Origin: Morchella semilibera
Taxonomy: Eukaryota; Ascomycota; Pezizomycetes; Pezizales; Morchellaceae
Reading direction: 5' to 3'
Length of the DNA: 64,000 nucleotides
Assembly: GCA_009192285.1 (NCBI GenBank)
Contig: WBVU01000010.1
Coordinates: 1,548,111 to 1,612,110 of the forward strand
The notes below the pieces were generated by a model. That model saw only the letters and a list, made by a program, of their open reading frames with translations, had not been told where the DNA came from and made no database searches. Made by a program: the position numbers and the translations under genes. How positions within the stretch are numbered: the first letter of the stretch is position 1; each line of letters begins with the position of its first letter. Of this stretch, positions 11,001 through 23,351 are shown piece after piece.

Positions 11001-13807
11001 TGTCGTTGGATTTTTATGCACTTCCAGTCAAGTCCAATCATACATGTAGATTGTGCTAAAGCTTTTCGTACGCCACGAGGGGCCAAGGTGGTAGGTATCA
11101 TATGATGGCGCTTGGAAGTTAATCTTATGGCTTTTAGGTAACTAGAGCCGTTCTCATAATCCTCATGATAGGCTTCAGCTTACTGTGGTAAAGAAAAATC
11201 ACCACACCATAACGCCAAAGGATCTTCGTGCTGTTTGGTCCAATTGGAGCGTGCCAGTATTCGTGTCTATTGCAGCAGGCCCCTATCCAAGAGAGCTGGT
11301 TTCATTACGCAGCATTCTCAAGAGCCAAACCTCCTCCAAGAAGGTTATTGAACTGCACTCATGGGTTGGGGTGCCGTCTTCCCAGGAAAGCCCCCGCCTT
11401 CTGATTGTCTCAATTTTTCATTTCAGGCCCCCCTTAGTAGAGCCTTGTATGCTCAGTGGACATTGTCTTGATCGAATTATAAACAGTTTTGCATCTAGCC
11501 GGAAACGGGAAGCTATATATGTATATATAATAAGTTGAACTGAGCTTACCAGAGCTTGGATGAGCATCTAGGAAGATATATGTATATCAACCAAGAAGAA
11601 GGGTCTCGGGAGGGGCTTACTCTAACATATCTTATCAGAGATACCTCGACCGGCTTTCTACCCCCCGGGTCCGGCGGTGCCTGCGTTTGGTGTTGTGGTG
11701 TTGCCCATAAACCCCAATAGGCCCAGCTACCAACGCACTATCCCACTTACCGCAAAAAGATAGATCGAGAGTGCTTATTAGATCTGTATGCGGAATCATG
11801 ACGTTGATTTAGGTTTGTGTTTATGCAAGTTAGAGAACTTGAACAGAAGGCCCTCCTACATGTGGTCAAGGTTAGAGTGCGGCGTGGCATAGTAGTACAA
11901 CCCTCAGAGCCTAGCAAGGGTTAGGGTTCGTCTTTGGGGGGAAGTGGCTAAAACTTCCAGTGTCTCAAAAGACAATGGTATTATACCACCGCATGTTCTA
12001 TCTACTACCTTAATAGTAGCGTATGATTTCTAGCCCGTTCCCATTGTAAAAATTCCTTTAGGGACCAACGGACTGTCGGGTTACGTAGAACCCACCCTTA
12101 CAGTAAATCTACCAGACCCTGCAAACTCGAGAATAAGTATCCACTCGCAGAAAGCCAGAGTGTGCTCCTCTCCCGAACAGCACAGTATAGGGTATACGTA
12201 TAAAATACTGGATTGCCCTGGCACTAACGGGCCAGAAAGACTGAGATGGGAGCTCTCTATATATATAGTGGTTTGACTTCTGCTGGAGGTTAATACCCTT
12301 TGAATGCTTAGATCTGTTAATACGCGTCGACCTCTCTTGGCATAGAGGCTCCGCATCACTATCAATCACTCGATCGTTTTGTGCCAAGATATCTTCCCGG
12401 TTTACTCATGCGAGGGTGCGTTTTTATCGGGTTGATGCTCTTGGGTAAGATCTCCCTTGCCAATCTATCCCTAATAGCATCAATCGCGACAAATCTTTTA
12501 TATATATATCATATATCTAGCCTCAATCGAATCCCTATAGCTACGGCGCCCGGAGTTTAAAGACCCACAATTCGTTTCAAATCCCCAAGGCTTTTTACCA
12601 CAAAAACTACATGCAGATTCTCATGAAGATGACCTATGCCTAGATGGGGTAGTTTTTTTTTCTCGATCTAGGGGTGCGTGTGTTAATTTTGGGGGGGTGA
12701 ACCAACCTGTCAATTTATCGCCGCCAAGACCATTTGACTCGTCGAGGTTCTGGGCGCCATACTCGCCCGAGAGGAAGGTTTGTTGACGGCAACACAGGCT
12801 TTATTTACTTTTTGGCTCAAGAATACTCGGCAGTTCCTTCCCCGCACGATAACCGAGCATATAAAAAACAATTTTCCCAGAAAGGTTGGTTACAGATGCC
12901 GCTTCTCTTCACGATGCGTTCTGCATAATATCAGCCGTGGCCGTTGCTAGCTGGCATAATTCTTACTATCGTAGGGATGCGGCTAGAGTAGACCTGATTC
13001 ACGTCAAGTCCTTTTAGGCGTAATTACTGGTAGGTTGTAGGTACATGTATGTACAACTCATGTCAGAGATTTTGAAATGCCCATTTCTGGTTCCATTAGT
13101 TGGCTGGCAGGTTTCTAAGAATCCGGAAGTGAGGCCTAGAGTATGTTTATGTTTAGTAAGTACATGTAGTAAAGTATATAACGCTCGCTAACTGGTTATG
13201 TTTTACTAACCGCCTGGGGTGGGATGTGTGGCTTTCCGGGCCGGGTAGCTCCGGATCTGTTAATTGCCCGTAGGTGGGTGTCACACAAAACGCTGCAGAG
13301 AAGCCAGCACATGGCGCGCGAATCTTGTTGGCGTTTGTTTGATGTTCTGGTCCCTGCAGATCGTGAATGCTTGTGCAGGTATGTTGAGACTTTTGTGCCT
13401 TTATACATTAATTACTTTATATAATTTATGTTTTGTTTTGTGAAATTTGAACCAGAATCTGAATCCTTTGGGATAGAGCTTATAGCTGGGCGGCTCTTTT
13501 CTTTGACCTGTATGTAGTATAATCCCTGTTTATCAACAAGCATACCTGCATTAAGCTCCCGCTGTTAATTCTCACACCTTTACCCCTGCAGCACTCTAAA
13601 GCCCTTGCTTCAGGGCAGCGTGGGGTTGGTGGGTGTCGTCAGTCGTCAGTACAGACCACACACCACAGACCGCAAAAAAACTAAAAAGACTAAAAAAAAA
13701 ACTTATCTTCTTTTTTACCGCTACATAACCACCAGCTTTATCCCCTTAGTTTCCGAAACCTCTTTAATCCTAGAAACCTCCGAACCCTTAACCCTCATCC
13801 CCAAACG
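8016..13807. other. Intergenic region, 5.8 kb, no supported gene
   Basis: No convincing exon was found. Open frames at 8911-9294 (minus), 9412-9783 (plus), 10850-11180 (minus) and 11185-11538 (plus) show no family motif. The 10.85-11.18 kb minus frame is open for about 110 codons and could be a worn mobile-element fragment, but no catalytic motif is visible. TACATGTA palindromes lie at 9114, 11041, 13042 and 13161. Short TA runs occur near 10490, 10665, 11518 and 12500. The last 120 bases before 13808 are a likely leader. Confidence 0.5.
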
Positions 13808-14736
13808 ATGCATTACACAACTATTCTTCTCGGTTTCCTGACCGGCCCTGTTTTAGCCGCCTTTACCTTCAATAGCACCATCACCCAAGGCTTCACCTTT
13901 GATGGCCGCATCCCAACAAACGGGGTTTCGCCAGACTGTAGCGCTGCCTACTCGGCCCCTATCAACTGCGATGCTAGCTTGCTACAGTTGGCTGACATGG
14001 GGGCTGGAACTAGCCTCTATACGCAAGCTGGACTCGAGAAAGTTTGCACAGTCGACTGCCTCAACGCCCTTAATGACTGGAACAAAAATATGCGCCAATC
14101 ATGCACCGTCCAGGATAAGGTCTTTGCGGACCAGGAGAACCTTGGCTACCTCAGCTCTGTACTAGATGAGGAGGCCTACGTGATCCAAGAGAATATTTAT
14201 TGGCCGTTCTGTTTTAAGGACTCGTAAGTTTTTCATCTTCTGGAAATTGGCAACGAAAAAATCAACTCTTGGGTAGTGCTACGGGAACTTTTTGTTTGGC
14301 CGCCGAATCTCTCCCTGAGTGGCCCCCCATCTCTGGCCAGACCAATGAAGCCACCACATCTGCCTTCTGCAAAAGCGACTGCCGCATGCAGGAGTCGTTC
14401 CTCATGAACCGCTATTACAACGACTATGATCTCGTGGATGCTGAAGTCGAGTGCATGGGGATCAACTTCTCCCAGCTCCCCATGAATCTTAACATGAAGG
14501 AGGTCTTCGGGTATGCCTCGACCTCGCAGGAAGGAGTTGTTGGCCCGAATACAGGCGGTAAGCTCGTAGGCGGGGAAATCAACTGGGAATCTATCTTGAT
14601 GGGTTCTGCTGGTGCGGGTTCGTCTAGCTCTAGAGCTGGCTCTGCGGCGGCTACGGGAGAGCAGCAGGGGGCGGCCGATAGGGTTAGGGTTTCTGGTATC
14701 TTTCTCGTTGCTGTTGTGGGGGTTGTCCTGATATAG
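13808..14736 (+). CDS. Secreted cysteine-rich protein with probable GPI anchor
   Basis: Two exons, 13808-14223 and 14277-14736, with a 53-bp GT-AG intron; 291 residues. The N-terminus (MHYTTILLGFLTGPVLAAFT) is a clear signal peptide. The mature part has ten cysteines, including PDCSAAYSAPINCD, EKVCTVDCLNALNDW and QSCT. This layout recalls the cysteine framework that precedes LysM modules in fungal extracellular proteins, but I see no LysM. A Ser/Gly/Ala-rich stretch (SAGAGSSSSRAGSAAATGEQ) leads into a hydrophobic end (SGIFLVAVVGVVLI), the usual GPI-attachment arrangement. The likely location is the cell wall or plasma-membrane surface. Function is unknown. A wall protein or a secreted, effector-like protein is possible, inferred only from composition. 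Confidence 0.85.
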
Positions 14737-15508
14737 AGGGTATATTTCTAGATGCGAATATTCCATTTGTAGGGCGTAAAAGCATGTTATGGCGTTTCGG
14801 TATTTTTAGTTTTTAGTTTATAGTTTTCATAATCCAGCTGTATAATACAAGTCGATGTCTGAATCCTGAGTCAACTACGCAGCCTATCAACTTCAAATCC
14901 TCATAGAGTTTAAGGAATCTTTGTATGAGGGCCCCGGAATTAACTCTTCTGTCATTTGCCGCAATCAATCGGAGTCTGTAGATTATCTTTTTTAGTTAAC
15001 TGGTGAAGCGTTATTGCGTTGCTACACCGGGCCCCTTTACCGATATCATACCGATAGGGAGAAGAATACAAACCACCTGTATGATCAGATATCCGTCATC
15101 TGTTTTTTTTTCCCTTCTACGACCAGAACTCTTTAGCCTCAAGCTGGAGGTGGTAGTAAAAATAGCACTATTAGTAATTATCGCGCTTTTTGTGTACTAG
15201 CAGAAGGTTCTGTTTTGTTTCTGCACACCCGAGGAGGATTGTTGGACGGATTTGTGATTGGAAGGGGAGAGCTCGCGAGGTTATGGTAGGAAATGAAGGA
15301 AATGATTGCGATGCAGCAAAAAAACTCTATGCCAAGCCGCGTAGAAGACCCCTACAACCACCCCATGTCCCCATTGATTCATAGCTATAGCCGCATACTT
15401 AGTGCATGTACATGTAGTTATATCCCGTGTTAGTTAAATTCGGCATCAAATAGATTCTACACAGTTGCAGTAAAAATTACAGAGTACATAAGAAAACAAT
15501 TTCTTCCT
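14737..15508. other. Intergenic region, 0.8 kb
   Basis: AT-rich spacer between the secreted-protein gene and the oxygenase pseudogene. It holds one TACATGTA palindrome at 15409. Two short open frames carry no motif. Confidence 0.5.
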
Positions 15509-16433
15509 TTACAGCACGTCCTCTAGTTTTGGTAGAACCCTCTCAAACATGATGTCTGTCCTCATCGTATACTGACTCCTGCCGTCACTGGCTCTCCCGA
15601 ATGTAACAACCCCTTGTGCTGGAATATCAAGACCCTTCCTACTTTTGGCTCGACATCTAGACATTGATCCGCCCCTGGGGTTGCGAGATAGGTAGTTACA
15701 TGGCAGAAAACGGGTGGAACCGCCTTTGAGGACCCTCGGCATCGTCGCCTGAGGAATTGAGGTAGAGGTGAAGTGTCAGAAAGGAGTGCTCTTTGTCGTC
15801 TGGGGTAACGTTAGGACCCGTCGCCATGGGCTAATGGAGGAATGTCAGTATATTCGTAAAATTTGGTAGGATGGCTAATTAGTACACACTTACGTTTTGA
15901 AGTACTGATCCTTGGTATATCTCAAAAAACCGGAGCCTCTCATTAAGTCTATCCATCCGATTCGATCAGCAGCCCTTTCGCTCACCACCGACTACTACGT
16001 CTCGATAACACATACCTCGTCATCTTCCACTTATAACACTTCCCCGCATACCCTCCGATATCCCACCCCGTGCCCTCCCCTATCTCTACCACCTCATCCA
16101 GGTAAGGCCTTACTCGCCCATATATCAACTCTGCCGAGCTCGAAATCGTCAATCATAATCCTAGTGCCAGTCGCGGATATCCTTCCGTAGCACCTGGCTG
16201 AAGCCCGAATTGATTAGTGCCTCCTGCCACCCACCGCCTGTCAACGCCGCAAACTGCAGCAGGCTGTGGCACTCGTCAGGGGTGAACAGGTCGTCTATCA
16301 CGAGTGCATAGCTCATGGGCTTCGAGTAGGAGCGCGCAAGAGGGGTTTTCGCGAAGTCAATCCGCTCGGCGTGGACGCCGGTTGGGGCGGAAGGAGTAGA
16401 GAGAAGCTTTGTTTTGATGGTTTGGGCATCCAT
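15509..16433 (-). pseudogene. 2-oxoglutarate/Fe(II) dioxygenase (prolyl 4-hydroxylase-like), frame-broken
   Basis: The start at 16433 reads MDAQTIKTK..., then YALVIDDLFTPDECHSLLQF, the N-terminal hallmark of fungal P4H-like 2OG oxygenases. Family segments follow in order but in changing frames: RIMIDDFELGRVDIW, an intact intron (GTATGT...GATAG, about 16020 to 15960), LNERLRFLRYTKDQYFK, then after a second intron HGDG, TPDDKEHSFLTLHLYLN, GGSTRFLPCNYLSRN, LDVEPKVGRVLIFQHKGLLH and YTMRTDIMFERVL. The iron ligands H-x-D and the distal H, and the 2-oxoglutarate-binding Arg, can still be read. About eight single-base frame changes separate these pieces. Several sit at short homopolymers (for example the T run near 15931), most look like one extra base, and the last like one missing base. 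Amino-acid conservation inside each piece is high, so the break is recent or reflects assembly error. Confidence 0.8.
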
Positions 16434-18906
16434 AGCTGGGTTGGTAGAGTGCGTATATACGTATATATATGCTGATTCGGGTTGAATGTATGTAGATTTA
16501 TCGGAAGGTCTTTCCTTAAAGCCTATGCGGGAGGGGGGGGGGGGGGGGCTTTATAGAGATTGAGCTCTATCATCACGGCAGTGCTGCTAGGGTCTTACTT
16601 GCGGGGTAGCTTCTGCAGAAGTGGGGCTGACTGAGTCTACAATACCCCATGATCTACGTATACGTATATACTAATTATACAGTATGAGTATGAGAATGAG
16701 TATGAGTACAAATATGCACTTCTAGAGAACACGTAACCGATTATATTACCTCTCTTTCTCACAAGGTATCTACATGTAGTTAGCCAGAGCTCTGTACCTG
16801 GGCATCTGATAAAAAAATGCCCTGTGGTCGTGAGGCAATCCAGCACTGACTCAATGATCCCAGAATATATACATGTACCTACAGTAGTGTAGATACCACC
16901 TTACTCTAGATGGACTGATGTTAGATTAGGGTTAGGCTCGCCTATTATCCACCCCCCCCCCCCCCCCTGCGCGGATCGAGGCTTGGTGTGTCTTGACAAG
17001 GTTACTGCATATATTGGTACTCCGGTGTGAAGGGTAAGTGAGTAGAACGCGGCGGTGCGGTTCGCGTTGCTACGTTCTACTCACTTACCCTTGACACTGT
17101 CTAAGTACTAGTACATACCTTACCATCGAAGATCATTTGGTCGGATTAATCAACCAATGAGCTGTGAGGCATTCGCTACAGTATTACGACCTACTTTACT
17201 CTTTGCACCTAAGTACCTTATATTTACACCGTCACGATCCTTCTATGTCATACTCGTCTACTATTGGGTTAGAGTTGATTAAGTACATGTAGGTATATGT
17301 ATGCACGTACGTACCCACATAGGTATTGGAAAGCTTAAGTGGCGCAGGTTTTGGCCTCTATTTTCCTCGTTATAGTCTGCGTTTGCGGGGGTGTTACATT
17401 TACTCTCAAGGGGATGTATATAGGTTACATCGAGTGGTCCACCACAATAATATTGTTCGGGCAAGTTAAAGTGTACTACATCTAATGGGATAGTCCAGTT
17501 AAGGTGTGCTGCGACGTTTCGCACAGTATAGATATGAAGCTCGAGATGCCTTTTTTAATCATGTATGTCGTTAGTATTGATTCATGGTCTGTTTTGTGAA
17601 GTGCATGTAGGTATTTGGATGCATGGCTTGTTCCTAGTCTTTTTAAAGCAATTTTCATTACTCTGATACAACTCTGGCTCTTACGTAAAAAGATCCAGTT
17701 TTTATTTTTAAAGTGAAGGATATTACGTCTTGGTACCTTTCTCCTGCGTAAGTACATAGGTGAATGTGATCGTGCGTCACTGCATATAACTGCTCTGGGC
17801 TGCTACCCATAGCGTTGATACCAAACCCAACCAATGAAAATACTGCGAGGAGCATGTCTGTATTTTACGTGCATACCCGATATGTAGGTAAATCCCCTCC
17901 TAAAGGCCTGAACCTACCTACCAACGGGGTTCTCCACTAAAATATTTTATAATACCTTAACCACTCCCTTTTAACAATTCAAAGGGTCCCTATTCATCAT
18001 TATAATTAATTGTGTTGTGGTTCTACACTTGGAACCTGGTTCCACCTAGTTTGGGTGGTAGAGTACTTTCACTCTACGTTGGCCTTTTCAACCCGCCTCA
18101 CTGGTAATATCCCTGACCCCGACCAACTTGGATACGTATAAGCACAATAGAGCATAATAGTCATTCTCATCCTCCTCCCACCTCATTCCTACCCCCAATA
18201 CTCGTTTAGGATTAACCTTAGCCCGGACCTCCTCATGTTCTGTTTTATTACAGGGAAAGAAAGACAGAAGGGAAAGAAAAGACATAAAAACGGCACCATG
18301 AATTCCGATTTTTGCTGCCCAAAAATAAAAGGCCCCCAAAAATATGAATTGTGAAAAATAAAGAAAGAAAACCCTTAAAAAAATCATATTGCGGATCCTC
18401 ATCCCATTTCAGACCACCGCGCGCACACCTACCCCACATGAGCTAGCTCAAAAATGACCGCAAATGAGAACAAAGAAAAATTTACCACGATTAAGATGAT
18501 GACCCAAAGGAAAGCGCATCTCTTGAATACAAGTACACCTTTTAAGAGGACTCAACATAACAAGACACTAGGGGCTATTGTGTTGCTGAATGACAAAAGA
18601 TAAGAGTATCAGCAGGTACATGACGGACTAACGCAGACAGCAACATAAATCTTATTTTTTTATGCCCAGTACCTCTTTTAAAAAATAATAGTAAAGGAGA
18701 GAGAAGGGGATTTTCTTAAAAAGAAAAAAAAAAGGAAGAGGAAGAAAGGGGAGAAAGAGAGAAAGAAGAGAAAACGCCCTCCCAACCCAAACCCACGCCG
18801 AATCGGCTTTAAGTAAAGAAAGGGCGTTAAAATGTGGAGACTGATAATACGGAATTCTTCATAAAGATATGATATGCTTAAAGGAAAAGGGCTCCCTCAT
18901 CCATGC
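16434..18906. other. Intergenic region, 2.5 kb, repeat-rich
   Basis: No gene is supported. It holds a G run (about 16531-16549), a C run (about 16952-16969), a fold-back element at 17021-17100, TACATGTA palindromes at 16771, 16870 and 17284, and many GTAGGTA/TACCTAC words. The part next to 18906 is purine-rich (A/G run 18720-18775) and is probably the 3' UTR of the Bye1-like gene. Confidence 0.5.
17021..17100. mobile_element. Fold-back miniature element, copy 1
   Basis: A perfect 20-bp arm (17030-17049, AAGGGTAAGTGAGTAGAACG) is repeated inverted at 17073-17092 around a 23-bp GC-rich loop. Outside the perfect arms partial symmetry continues (CGGTGTG on the left, GACACTG on the right). A second copy in the opposite orientation lies at 60700-60781 with identical arms and a loop differing at a few C/T and G/A positions. 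This is a MITE-like element; family unknown, with no coding capacity. Confidence 0.85.
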
Positions 18907-21900
18907 TTAAGATCCTCCCATCTGCCTTTCAATTATTTTCGCCAGAGCATCGGGGTCGTTTTGTATCTCAGGGTTTTCGACAAGAATCTTATTGATCATC
19001 ATGAGTTGATTGGCGTCCATATCAGGGAAAATTTGAACAAGATTCTGGGTCATTTCTGCCAATGGTATAGGGAGCGACCCTGAGGCTGGTGAGGGTGTAG
19101 GGTGTGCGTTGTGGGCAGGATTAGGAGGATATGGTCCTCCATTGTATGGGGTGTTGTATTGTTGTTGGTGAACGTTGGGGACCGGATAGGTAAAGTTATG
19201 TTGCTGCGCCTGTTGAGGAGGTGTGTATGGTGTTCCTTGATGGTGCATAGCTGATGGGGTTGGGGCGATTGGGGTGAACGGAGATCCAGCATCTGAAGCA
19301 CGATGGCGCATTTGCGTATAAGGAGACATTGACGCAGTGGGATGCGTTGGGGTTGCTGAGGATAGGCCCACAAGATTTCGAATAACGACAAAAATGACGA
19401 TTAGGAGCTTTCCCTGACGGCCGTTTTGGGGGATACTTGAAGGCGGATCTAATACGTTGAACCAATCTGGAAGACTGTCCTTCTCATCGACAGGAACAAT
19501 ATAAAGATCCTTGATACACTTTTGCAGGTGTTTTCCAACGACTGCGTACCTGTCCCTCTCCTTGAAATAGTCGAAGAGCTTTTTGAACTCTGTTTGGGCC
19601 ATACTATCTGTGGGGGTGAGAGAAACCATAACAAGAGAGCTACTCTTCGAGAACTTCTGGCCGCACAAATACTCAGTTGCGCGATCATGCTTGATGCGAC
19701 CATCGATATGCAAAACGTCGGTTAACAAATCAGACCATTTAGTACTCGCAACATACTCTGGGCCTCCAACTAATGCAGCTGTAGCTGATAGACTTGCAAT
19801 TCCATTCATTTCTACGCGCCCCTTCCACTCATCCTCTTCTTCTTCGTGGCGTGGGGAGTAATGGTCATCATCTGACATGGCACTTGCTGGGGAGTATGGT
19901 GGTGTGGCATCACCGTCATCATCTTTAAGAAGCATATCAATATCCTTATCAATCTTAGGGTCTGCGTCACGGGTCGTGGCCGGAACAGCTGGCCTCATCG
20001 CTCTAGGAATACGGTTTGTGTCCGGTGCCTCAATGTGATCCCAGACGTTCTCGATACTAAAATTCCGTCCTTTTTCGGGTTTAGCGTCCGAAACGGGAGG
20101 CCGCGACGGAGATCTCAAACCCTCTTCATGGTTCTCAGGCGCAGTGACCGGGCTCTCTGTAATTTCAACGGCGGCAGAAGGCGATTTGTCGGTCGCAGAG
20201 ACTGGTGGGTCATCGGTGGAATCAGACCTGTGTAAAATCCCGCCGGATGGAACGAGACTATCGACGTCGTGATCTGTTGGTTCGGTGTCCTCGACTTCAC
20301 CGACCAATTCCTCGCCTTTATGTGTCCTCCGAATTCGAGGCCCAGTTTCCGTGATCAAAGTGTTATGCTTCTCGGATTCTAGACGTATCCTCTGCATCAA
20401 CTCCTTTAGCTCCTTCGACGCCATCTCATCTGTTGTCATGTGGGCCAGCCTAGAAGGCTCCAAATTCTCCTTCAACAGCTCCTCACTCAATGAAGGATTG
20501 GCGCGGAGGTTGTACGCAACAGACCTTACTTTCTTGGTGTATTCAGGAGGTAATTCGCCTCCTTTGAAGAAAAGTAGATAGACATGATGCTCCACCTGTA
20601 ATGCAAGCTTTTCGCAGACTTTATTAACTGTTTGGCCTTGCGGCAAAACCAGTTCGTTTTCAGAGACAAGGGTATTGGCGCGCTCAATGAGTGGTACCAT
20701 CAGAAAGCTCGCGACTTTCCGACGGCCTTCGTTTCGAAGCTCGTCAATGGTCTCAACAAGCTCTTTCTGGGGTGTGTTATCCTCTGTTTTCTGCCTCTTG
20801 ATTGGCGGTTTTGCTATAGAAGCTCTTCTAGGCGATGGCTTCACATCCTTGGGACTAGCATCTACCGCGATCGCTGATACCCGGCGTATTCTCTTGTGTG
20901 GTTCCTAGAAAGATTTGTTTTAGAAATAATACGGCATGCCTGCCTGGGTCACGGATATATACCTCATCCTCATGCTTGTATTCTCCATCCGAATCGCCTG
21001 TAGGTTTCCGTTTGAGCGATTTGATCGATCTGATAGAATCGCGTCGAGCATCCCTCCTGCTGGGTTCCTCTTTTGTAGAGGAAATTGGGGTCTGTGGAGC
21101 CCGAAAAATCTCATAATATTAGTCTCTGCGGAGAGGGCAGCGACGGCGATCTTACCTGAGGCTCCATTGAATCCTCCATTACTTCCTTCGAAACCCCATT
21201 CCCATTACTTTCGATGGATTCCTTGGTAAGAGACAACTCCATGGACTCTGTCCTTCCGCGATCTTCTGGCTCTTCTGGCCTTTCCTGCTCCTCTTGCGTG
21301 ACTTGTTTTTCTACCCCTCCCGCTATTTCTGGCTCCTCTGGCTCCTCTGGCTCCTCTGGCTCCTCTGGCTCCTCTGGCTCCTCTGGCTCCTCTGGCCCCT
21401 CTGGCCCCTCTGGCTCCTCTGGCTCCTCTGGTTCCTCTGGCTCCTCTGGCTCCTCTGGCTCCTCTGGCTCCTCTGGCTCCTCTGGCTCCTCTGGCTCCTC
21501 TTCTAGCTTTCCTGGTTCTTCTGGCTGTTTCAGCTGCTCTTCCTCTGTCTCCCCTGAATCCTCTGGGGGCTTGTTTGGGATGTCTTCCTGCGTACCCTGC
21601 GCAATGTCGATATCCATTGGGTCATCCTGCTCCGCAACCGGAGGGGGGGTTCGTCTCGGCACCTCCACTTCCACTACAACCTGCTTCTTCTTCCTCCTTT
21701 GCATTGGCTTTTTTAGCACAGGTGTATCACTTGGCGCAGGTAACTCCGGAAACTCTGGGGCCGGGGCAGCTTCGCTCTTGGTGGGAGTTGGTTCATTCTT
21801 GAAGTTCCTAGCAGGCGTTGAATCTTGTTTCTGACCTCTAGCCGGTGTTATGTCTTTCTTTCCCCTTCTCCTTCCAGTTGGTTTCTTTTCCCAAGGCTTC

Positions 21901-22425
21901 CCACCCTTCTCCAATTGATTCAAAAGGACTTGGTGATTTTCCGGCCTGCAGACCTCGCAAAAGTACTGCTTTGGGATTTTCTTCTTGGGGATCCCCATAC
22001 ACTGGGTATGCTGCCAGGCTTCACACCCTTCACACTGGATCATCATCCTCGAATCATCCTCGTCCTCTTCTTTTGCTCCACAGACACATCGGATGATATC
22101 ATCAGGCGATCCATTGGTGTTCTCCCCCTCCACAGTCTGCGACCTGTCTGGTGAGGCTCGCTCTTTCGCGGGGGTCTTTTTTTTCGCTTTCGACGCTTGA
22201 CCTGAAGCGGGCGCAGGCGACGCGCTTTCGAGTCCGATATCGGAGAGGCGGTTGTTAACACCTTTCGTAGAACGAACGCTGCGTCGTGGCTCTGTCAGAA
22301 GCGCGCCAGTTAGCCATGTACATGTCTTTAATTGCGTGATTTAAACGTGGGGATGATAAACGTGATGGGAGGAAGCCTGAGGCGGTGGGGAGAGGGAAAT
22401 TGTTTGACGGAGGCTTACCAGCCAT
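18907..22425 (-). CDS. BYE1: Bye1-like transcription factor (PHD finger, TFIIS central domain, SPOC domain)
   Basis: Four exons on the minus strand: 22425-22419, 22291-21156, 21091-20963 and 20904-18907; 1089 residues. Order of parts: basic Ser/Arg N-terminus (MAEPRRSVRSTKGVNNR); PHD finger at about 69-120 with C-x-C (IRCVCG), QCEGCEAWQHTQC and YFCEVC zinc ligands; a Glu-Glu-Pro repeat at about 266-325; TFIIS central domain at about 465-600 (LRNEGRRKVASFLMVPLIER, VRSVAYNLRANPSLSEELL); acidic linker; SPOC domain at about 800-925 (STKWSDLLTDVLHIDGRIKH); Gln/Pro-rich tail ending DALAKIIERQMGGS. This is the Bye1 architecture. Yeast Bye1 binds H3K4me3 through the PHD finger and RNA polymerase II through the TFIIS-like domain. 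The first exon holds only 7 coding bases. The gene is divergent from the CCDC16-like gene. Confidence 0.93.
21330..21500 (-). repeat. Coding minisatellite encoding a Glu-Glu-Pro tract in Bye1
   Basis: A 9-bp unit (GGCTCCTCT on the plus strand) is repeated about 19 times with a few variant units (GGCCCCTCT, GGTTCCTCT). On the minus strand it encodes EEP repeats with two EGP variants, between the PHD finger and the TFIIS-like domain. The near-identity of units at DNA level points to recent expansion by slippage or unequal exchange. Confidence 0.95.
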
Positions 22426-23351
22426 GATCGATTTTTAAAGGGGTTTATTTATCGAAGTGCAATACTAAATCTGCTTGTCTTTCTCTCTTCCCTGAAGATA
22501 TTTGTCTAATGGTGGAGTTTGTTGTTGATGGCCCAACGGCCAAATTTTTACACGGACCAGGCTAGCGCGCGATATGGAACCCTCGGATGCAGTGGGATGG
22601 CAGGAAAGTGCATACACAGTTCAAGGAATACGAATCGGAGGGGAGGGGGGAGAACGAAGGGAATAGAATCTCTAGGGTTTTCTTTCTAGTCGGACGGTGT
22701 AGATAGGCAATACCCAACAGTTCTGTGTCTCGTCTTCTTCTCTTTCTCACGGTGGTATCTCACAAAATCTTAACTTTCTCTTTCTCCCCCGTGGTCTCGT
22801 GACAAGCGAACAGTCTCTCCTCTTGGTATCTTTATCACGAAATGCTGGCAGCGTGTTCCGTCTGTCTGTTCCTATGACGACACTTTTCTGGGCTTACTCT
22901 CACAGGCAATGATTTCGGTAACCTCTTCACTTGCAGATGTTGTTATGATAGGCGGTGAAGTTTTGGGCGAGGGAAAGTTAAGGTGGGGGAGGGGAGGGAA
23001 AAGCGGAGGAGATGACAGAACGTCGAGTCGGCGATCAAACGAAAAGGAAGGATGATGAAAGAAACAAGAGACTGTCTCGGCAACATCCTCTATACGCACT
23101 TAACGCGTATATTAGGGTACAGATCACGGGAACTTAGTGGTGTGACCTAATATGCTTGGCAACGCGCTGCCCCTTCGGATTCCGCAGCCTGGTTAGATAC
23201 ATTCATACTGCGCTGTTCCGCGGTGAACTCAACCATCTCACAGTACTTCAAACATTCCTACCGCACCAAGCACTACTTCCACGCCGTAATATACTATTCT
23301 TACTCTCTTCTAGTCTCGTTACCTTCTTACCCAGAGCATTTAAACTTCACA
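22426..23351. promoter_or_regulatory. Shared upstream region, BYE1 / CCDC16-like gene (divergent)
   Basis: About 930 bp separate the two start codons, so both promoters lie here. It contains purine-rich and pyrimidine-rich stretches (for example 22640-22660 and 22980-23010). No clear TATA box or known operator was recognised. Confidence 0.5.

Noticed and set aside
11915-11930. GGGTTAGGG-like word resembling telomere repeat
   Set aside because: Single short occurrence without a tandem array; chance.
21214-21834. Ser/Gly-rich open frame opposite Bye1
   Set aside because: It is the antisense shadow of the Glu-Glu-Pro repeat and flanking Bye1 exon.
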